From positions 28,316,001 to 28,380,000 of the forward strand of contig JAWHQI010000004.1 of the NCBI GenBank assembly GCA_033032865.1: a DNA stretch of 64,000 nucleotides, given 5' to 3'. The stretch is from Dactylorhiza incarnata (lineage: Eukaryota > Streptophyta > Magnoliopsida > Asparagales > Orchidaceae). How positions within the stretch are numbered: position 1 is the stretch's first letter; every line of letters begins with the position of its first letter. Position numbers and translations under genes: made by a program. The notes under the pieces were generated by a model that ran no database searches, was not told where the DNA came from, and worked only from the letters and a program-made list of their open reading frames with translations. This document shows, piece after piece, positions 58,083 through 64,000 of this stretch.

Positions 58083-58619
58083 TGTTGGTACAAAAAATGT
58101 ACCTCCATGACTCACACTAAAAGAAAAGGGAAGGAACTGCGGAGTGTCAGTTACTCTGGATGGAGGATGCCAGAGAAGAGATCTCTGAGGGGAACTTCTT
58201 TGATTGATCTCAAAAAAGGATTACCGAGCGGGGTCTAAAATAGGCCAGGGGGAGAGGTAGAAAAGCGACAGAATTTGAGACCGCTTACACAGGTTGTAAG
58301 CTGGAGGCTCGAAGCAAAAGTCATATTTCAGGTACCCCTACCCCTCTATTTATAGACGCAGAGGCTGCCCAAACGGGTAGATCCAAAAATTATAGGCTAC
58401 CTGGGGTACAGGAGAGTCGGGGCAGAGGAAAGGGGGCTAATAACAAAATAGGAAAAAGAGACCAGACCGCGCAGTCTAGCGGTCTGGCAGAAGCTTAATC
58501 GTCTGTGCCTTAGGAGAAAACACTAGAGCGAGAGTGGGCGATCTGGGCGGTCTCTTAAATCTGAGATTGCTGGAAGGGCTCTTTCTGACTGGAGAAGAGA
58601 GGTCTCAGATTTTTGGGCA
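58083..58619 (-). repeat. 5' LTR of D
   Basis: TGTTGGTACAAAAAATGTAC to GGGCA on the plus strand, partner of 12139-12665. Minus-strand TATA box TCTATAAATAGAGG at about 58344-58357. GCGGTCT motifs are present but several are mutated compared with the 3' LTR. Confidence 0.88.
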
Positions 58620-58623
58620 AAGA

Positions 58624-59690
58624 GTCGAGACTTAACCAATGAGACTTAATTCGTCCAGTGATTCTGGTTTTGTCGAGTGATCTTGACGAGCCCGCCGAGA
58701 CTTAGAAAATTAGTCAAGTTTTTTGTAAAATTCATCAAGTGATTCTGGATTCGTTGAGTGATCTCGACGAGCCCGCCGAGACTTAGAATATTAGTCAAGT
58801 TCCTTGTAAAATTCATCGAGTAATTCTGGATTCGTCGAGTGATCTCGACGAGCCTGTCGAGACTTAGAAAATTAGTCAAGTTCTTGTTAAATTTGTCGAG
58901 TGAATCTGGATTCGTCGAGTGATCTCGATGAGCCCACCGAGACTTAGAATATTAGTCATGTTCCTTGTAAAATTTGTCGAGTGATTCTGGATTCATCGAG
59001 TGATCTCGACGAGCCCGTCGAGTCTTAGAAAATTAGTCAAAGTTCTTTGTATAATTCGTCGAGTGATTCTGGATTCGTCGAGTGCTCTCGACGAATCCAC
59101 CGAGACTTAGCAATTAGTCGAGTTTTTTGTATAATTTGTCGAGTATTCTGGATTCGTCGAGTGATCTCGACGAGCCCGTCGAGACTTAGAAAATTAGTTA
59201 AGTTCTTATAAAATTCGTCGAGTGATTCTAGATTAGTCGAGTGATCTCGACGAGCCCGCCGAGACTTAAAATATTAGTCAAGCTCCTTGTAAAATTCATC
59301 GGGTGATTTTGGATTCGTCGAGTGATCTCGACGAGCCTGCCGAGACTTAAAAAATTAGTCAGTTCTTTATATAATTCTTCGAGTGATTCTGGATTCGTCG
59401 AGTGATCTCGACGAATCTGCCGAGACTTAGAAATTAGTCGAGTTCATTGTATAATTTGTCGAGTGATTCTAGATTCGTCGAGTGATCTCGACGAATCCAC
59501 CGATATTTAGAAAATTAGTCGAGTTAACTGTATAATTTGTCGAGTGATTCTGGATTCGTCGAGTGAATTCGACGAATCCGCCGAAACTTAGGAAATTCGT
59601 TGAGTTGTCTATGTAATTCGTCGAGTGATTCTAGATTCGTCAAGTGATTTCAACGAATCTGCCGAGTCTTGGAAAATTTGTCGAGTGGAG
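58624..59690. repeat. 81-bp minisatellite with inverted GTCGAG pairs, about 12 units
   Basis: Each unit holds TCGTCGAG-TGAT-CTCGACGA (perfect 8-bp arms at 58832-58851), a GCC(C/T)GCCGAGACTTAG block and TTAGTCAAGTT, then another GTCGAGTGATTCTGGAT. Unit length is 78-84 bp. The flank left of D (12070-12138) has related GTCGAGAGG repeats, so D probably inserted into this array or beside it. Confidence 0.9.
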
Positions 59691-60207
59691 AATCATTCAA
59701 AAGAGCGTTTGCCTAAAGGTAGACATAGATTAAGTATCATAATTCATCTAAGTGGTAAGAGTAACAATGTGAGTGAGTCCATGGGAAAGGGTTTGTCACC
59801 AATAAAAGTAATACCTTGAGGAAGGGAAGTTTGGGATCCCATCATACTTCCTAGTACCGTTGCGAGCCTTTCACCGGGTAGCCCTCGAGAAATCCAGGAT
59901 TCACCCTAAATTTCTAAGTATAACTAAACAGTAGACAAGAGTAGTCTAAGTAGGAGAATTGATAATGTAAACCTCATCCCAAATTTGGGACGGAATTGTA
60001 CAAGACTTGGTGTTATCTAAGGAAACTGGATAGTCCGGTGAGTTGAGGGCTCAGTGTCTTAACTAGAGGCATTGATGAATCAAGTAGTACGCAGACACCC
60101 TGATGTGTTTTTCAGGGGCGTACAAAAGATCTAGGCCAAAAGGAGTAATACTATCCTAGGAGTGGAGGACCCGATCCACTGCCCCTGTTTGCCTCAACGG
60201 GGTGTAC
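59691..60207. other. sequence between minisatellite and copia F, no gene
   Basis: Nothing recognised; moderate GC, no repeats, no convincing frame. It is presumably the right part of unit E, cut by the insertion of F at 60208. Confidence 0.5.
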
Positions 60208-61395
60208 TGTTGAAATTTTGAAGTGAAGTGTAGGAGACTGGGCGGTCTGATTTTGGGAGACCGCCATGACCAAGTGGCTTGTTCTTGTGTTTATTCTGCC
60301 AGTCTGGCTCTGCCGGGTTGTTCTGGCGGACTGCTGGTTCTGTAGGTCTATTCCTTGTAGCTGCGGTCTGTTCCCGAGTTGTTCTGCTGATTCGCCTGTC
60401 TTCCTTGTTGGAAGACCGGGCGGGTTGTTCTTATAGGACCGTCTATCCGGGCGGTCTGTCCTGGCGATCTGGCGACTTGTCTGAAGTCGGCCAGATGGTT
60501 CCTGGTTTGCTCCTGGTGGTCTAAGGAAGGAGTACCTTTGTGACCGCGCGGCTTGTGTGCGGTCTCGTGTTCGCGCGACCTGTGCGCGATCTTGTCTGCT
60601 GATCTGCGTCTTGGTCGGATGATCGTCCAAGAGGTCTGATCGTGCGGTCTGCCTTATGTGACCGCTGGCGATCTGAAGGGTGGTGATTGTATCTCTCCTG
60701 TGCGGTGACGACATCCATCTACCCGCCTATAAATAGAGGTGCAGGGCCCGTCATTCCTAACGAGAACTGTAAGAACTGAGCCCGGGTTAATTCGTGCGGT
60801 CTCACTTTGAGGTCGGGTGGTCTCGGAAGCGAGCTGACTGTTTGTTGTGTTCGCAGGTTTGCGATCAGCAGGTTGCGGTCTTCTTCCTTGGTGATTCCTA
60901 GCGGCTTGAATAAACAGTTCGGCAGCGGTCTATCTGCGAACTGGTTTATGTTCGTTCTTGTGCTGTTCGCAGAGAGCTCAACGATCAGGCGACCTTCAGC
61001 GGTTAGGCGATCTGAGTTGCGGTCTGGCGATAGCTTCAGTTCTTCGTTCCAATAAAGCTTCAGTTCGTGCGGTCTGAGGTGCAGTCTTGCAGTGCTGGAA
61101 ATCGGTCCGGTTTCTATTTGTGTGATCTCAGGTCAAGCCGGGCGACTTCTGGAGTCGAGCGGTCTGTGCGGTCTCAGCTTGTCTAGCCGCCAGATTTGTT
61201 TTTGTGTGTTTTGTTCTTCTCATCTCCGTGATTCTGATGAATCATGTCTCGCCATGTATACCTCGCACTGTAAATGAAGTTTGTGTTTCAATAAAGTTTC
61301 TTGTGTTGCTGTGTGGCATTGTGGTTGTTTGGCTTTAACTCAGTTGATGTAACTCCTGCTTACTCATAAACGATTCAAATCAAAAAAATTTAACA
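60208..61395 (+). repeat. 5' LTR of F
   Basis: TGTTGAAATTTTG to AAATTTAACA. TATA box GCCTATAAATAGAGG at 60725-60739. Carries more than twenty GCGGTCT/GCGATCT-type motifs in either orientation, including GGCGGTCT...AGACCGCC with 8-bp arms at 60241-60265. The long minus-strand frame 60151-60714 reflects this motif content. Confidence 0.88.
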
Positions 61396-61407
61396 TGGTA
61401 TCAGAGC
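61396..61407 (+). promoter_or_regulatory. primer binding site of F (tRNA-iMet type)
   Basis: TGGTATCAGAGC directly abuts the LTR CA end; an exact match to the standard plant copia primer site. Confidence 0.93.
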
Positions 61408-61484
61408 TAGGTTGTTGGAGTGGATAAGCTGTGATCAACTTGAGTTGCCATCGTCTTTGTGAAGAAGTGACCACATAGATTGCC

Positions 61485-64000
61485 ATGGAAGGCGGATTCG
61501 CAAGAGGGCTTGGTATTGAACTCCTTACATCGACAAATTATAAGAAATGGAGGTCGTGTATGGAGAGCTATTTACTTGGCGAGGATCTATGGGAGATATT
61601 TGGAGGAGAAGACACACAAGAGGTGTTTCTAGTAGGAGATAATATGGCATAGGTGAGACTTTGGAGGAGGACGAATGCTAAGGCAGAGTTCACTCTCAAG
61701 AGGGCTATCTCACCGGAGCTGTTTGATCACATCATCGGATGTAAATCTGCTGCTGAAATTTGGACGTCTTTGGATGGGTTGTTTAATAAGAAGAATGTAG
61801 CTCGGCTACAGTTTCTTGAAAATGAGTTGGCGAAGGCCTCTTAGGGCGATCTTTCTATTTCTACCTTCTTTCTCAAGATGAAGAACCTCACAGCAGAGAT
61901 TTCTGCATTGGACCCTGATGAGACCATCTCGGAGGCAAAGCTGAAGAGGCATATCATCCGCGGGTTGCGGAAGGAGTATCTTGCCTTTGTGACTTCAGTT
62001 CAAGGTTGGGCAAATCAACCATCTCGGTTGGAGCTGGAGAACTTACTTACTTCGCAAGAAAGTTTGGCAAGACAGATGGCGGGGACTTCTATCTCTGGGG
62101 GAGATAGTGATGTGTTGTTCTCTTGGAAGAAGAAGAAGAAGAAGTGGAAGAAGAAGAAGCCGGGTTATGATGGACCCTCTACTTCAGGTCAGCAGGATAG
62201 GGGTTATGCTCCTAAGTCTGATGGGAAGAAGAAAGGAGAGGGACCAAGGTGCTTTAGGTGCAATAAGACCGGCCACATAGAGAAGGATTGCCGGGTTAAT
62301 CTTCAGTCGGGACATGTAGCAGAGAAGGAGAAGCCAAAGTTTGATGAAGCTGGATGGGGAGGAGCCTTTGCGGCTAATATGACGACGATGCCCATTAAGG
62401 CCTTGGCTGCCATCAACTTGGAAGAGGATTGGATTGTTGATTCACGGTGTGGACATCATCTCACCGGGGATGAATCAAAGTTCTCTTCTTTGGCGCCTTA
62501 CTCAGGTAACGATGCTATCATTACGGCTGATAATTCTGTTCATGCTGTCGAACAAGAAGGTGTTGTCTCTCTGAGCAGTGATAAGGGTCCACTCACCTTG
62601 AGGAGTGTTTATCACGTGCCTGGTATGAAGAAGAATCTCTTCTCTGTGACCAATGCGGTCGATGCCGGTTATCACGTTCTGTTTGGCCCAACAGAAGTGA
62701 TGTTTCTTAAAACTCAACCAGAGATAAGGGGAGATGTTATCCATGTTGGAAAGAGGGTGAATGACTTGTTCGTGTTATCGACAAGTACCTATGTTGATAA
62801 GACGAAGACCAACGATAGCGCGGCTATTTGGCATGAAAGGTTGGGGCATGTTGGCATGGACAAATAGAAGGCTATGGCGGTAAGGGGCCTTGTCAAGGGC
62901 TTGCCTAGCTTGTCCTCTTTTGGAGACGGTCATGTTTGTGCTGGATGTCAGTTTGGTAAGTCTCATCGACTTCCATTTGATAAATCACAAACAAGACGCA
63001 AAGCGCCGTTGGAGTGCATTCACGGTGATTTGATGGGACCGACTGCCACACCAAGCCTTGGAGGCAATAGATATATGTTGGTGTTGATTGATGATTACAC
63101 CAGATATGTCTGGGTGTATTTTTTGAAAGAGAAGTCAGAAGCCTTTGCGAAGTTTGTGGAGTTCAAGGAGCTGGTGGAAGGTCGGTTAGGCCTGCGGGTG
63201 AAGAATTTGAGAACTGACAATGGTGGGGAGTTCACCTCTGGTGAGTTCTCAAGTTTTTGCAGGAAACACGGCGTTCGGAGAGAGCTCACTTGTGCCCATA
63301 CTCCACAGCAGAATGGCATTGCGGAGAGGAAGATCCGTCATCTGACGGAAACCTGCAAATGCTGGCTTTATGCCAAGATTATCCCAAAGTCTTTTTGGGC
63401 TGAGGGAATGTCTTGTGCGGCTTACATCATCAACAGAATGCCTCTAAGTCCTATCAACATGAAGACCCCTCACGAACTGATGTTCAAGGAGAAACCGAGT
63501 GTTGCACACCTTCGGGTGTTCGGGTCAACCTGTTATGTGCATATTCCTGATGCTCTTCGGACAAAGCTAGATGCTAAAGCAAGGAAGCTAGTCTTTGTTG
63601 GATATGATGAGCGGAAGAAAGGATGGAGGTGCATGGATCCTGAGACACGGAGATCAATGGTATCTCGGGATGTGGTGTTCGATGAAGTGACTTCGTATAA
63701 GGGGAGTTCAGGAGTTGAACTACCGGAGAGCAGGGTTGATGAAGCAGGGAATGCTGCGTGAAGTCTTCAAGTGGAGTTGCCTATTTCACCAGGAGCTCCA
63801 GCTGTGTCAAGCTCTGAGATGGAGGCTTCAGGTTCTGGAAGCAGGGGGAGCGATGCTCCAAGTTCGTCTGGAAGAGGAGCTTGCACAGAAGAAGCAGTTG
63901 AGGAGGTGGTTAGTCAGGTGCAACCTCTTAGGAGGTGGTTAGTCAGGTGCAACCTCTTAGGAGGTCGAAGAGGACTATCAAGCCACCAGATCGATACACA
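61485..64000 (+). pseudogene. gag-pol: copia gag-protease-integrase polyprotein of F, several stops
   Basis: One frame from ATG 61485 to the window end, interrupted by TAG near 61650, TAG 61842-61844, TAG near 62865 and TGA near 63759. Gag: N-Y-K-K-W-R-S-C-M-E-S-Y-L at the start; knuckle C-F-R-C-N-K-T-G-H-I-E-K-D-C near 62255. Protease site reads D-S-R-C where D-S-G-C is usual. Integrase: H-E-R-L-G-H, C-A-G-C-Q-F-G-K, Asp in H-G-D-L-M-G-P, Asp in R-T-D-N-G-G-E-F, Glu in Q-N-G-I-A-E-R-K, so its triad is intact. A 29-bp tandem duplication (63901-63929 and 63930-63958) shifts the frame near the window end. Confidence 0.9.

Larger units (their letters stand above)
12139..58619 (-). mobile_element. 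Tat-like Ty3/gypsy element D, interrupted by J and C
   Basis: Minus-strand order: 5' LTR 58619-58083, gag 58024-56562, [C inserted], protease and reverse transcriptase 28344-26518, [J inserted with loss of the RNase H side], integrase 20136-19192, antisense two-gene module 12767-17100, 3' LTR 12665-12139. The two LTRs are the same family in the same orientation and lie 46 kb apart. Gag-pol order with integrase last is the gypsy layout; the antisense genes between integrase and 3' LTR point to Tat. Both flanks are GTCGA-rich repeats of E. A GTCGA target duplication is possible (12134-12138 and 58624-58628), but that motif is common there, so it is not decisive. Confidence 0.8.
60208..64000 (+). 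mobile_element. Ty1/copia element F, 5' part, not Sirevirus-like
   Basis: LTR 60208-61395, iMet primer site, then one gag-protease-integrase frame leaving the window before RT. Gag (MEGGFARGLGIE..., single CCHC knuckle) differs from A, H and J, and the LTR lacks the G-run end, so it is another copia lineage. The 3' LTR and target duplication are outside the window. Confidence 0.9.

Noticed and set aside
58624..59690. CRISPR-like regular repeat spacing
   Set aside because: Units are contiguous diverged tandem copies without unique spacers, in a plant retrotransposon context.
60151..60714. 187-codon minus-strand frame
   Set aside because: Lies in the F LTR upstream region; R/Q/T-rich composition follows from the GCGGTCT motif.

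Overview
The window comes from a flowering-plant nuclear genome, from a retrotransposon-packed intergenic region. The evidence is Ty1/copia elements primed by initiator-methionine tRNA (TGGTATCAGAG primer sites), Sirevirus-type copia elements with G-rich multiple polypurine tracts, Tat-type Ty3/gypsy elements with genes on the antisense strand, short GT-AG introns and plant-style TATAAATA boxes. I found no convincing host gene, tRNA or rRNA. The species cannot be named from the sequence.

Layout. 1-3260: end of a minus-strand Sirevirus-like copia (A1). 3262-8978: 3' half of a plus-strand Tat-like gypsy (G), with a 97-bp tandem array, two decayed spliced genes on the minus strand and its 3' LTR. 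8979-12138: AT-rich tandem-repeat DNA (E). 12139-58619: a minus-strand Tat gypsy (D) stretched to 46 kb by nested insertions. 58620-60207: E resumes as an 81-bp minisatellite. 60208-64000: a plus-strand copia (F) that runs off the window.

Nesting inside D. D is split by J (20137-26517, a Sirevirus-like remnant) and by C (28345-56556, a non-coding LTR element; target-site duplication CGGAG). C is split by H (30385-53229, a Sirevirus-like copia with gag and pol; TSD GAGGG). H is split by A2 (33897-41331, sister of A1; TSD AAAAC) and by I (44062-50136, an AT-rich non-coding LTR element; TSD CATCC). Order of insertion, oldest first: E, D, C, H, then A2 and I. Removing each insert brings the interrupted reading frames or arrays back together. 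Every coding region carries stops or frameshifts, so nothing here looks autonomous as read.

Two patterns stand out. First, D and G are different families, yet each carries two spliced genes with their own TATA boxes, antisense to the element and lying between the integrase side and the 3' LTR. One encodes a coiled-coil protein; the other a protein resembling the plant 'putative gypsy type transposon' domain. Second, nearly every family is sprinkled with its own short CpG-containing motif, often arranged as perfect inverted repeats. The motif lies in LTRs and untranslated parts and, in A2, inside the gag reading frame. The copia F LTR carries the same GCGGTCT motif as the unrelated gypsy D. 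This pattern could reflect family-specific DNA-binding factors and is the best candidate for new biology in the window.
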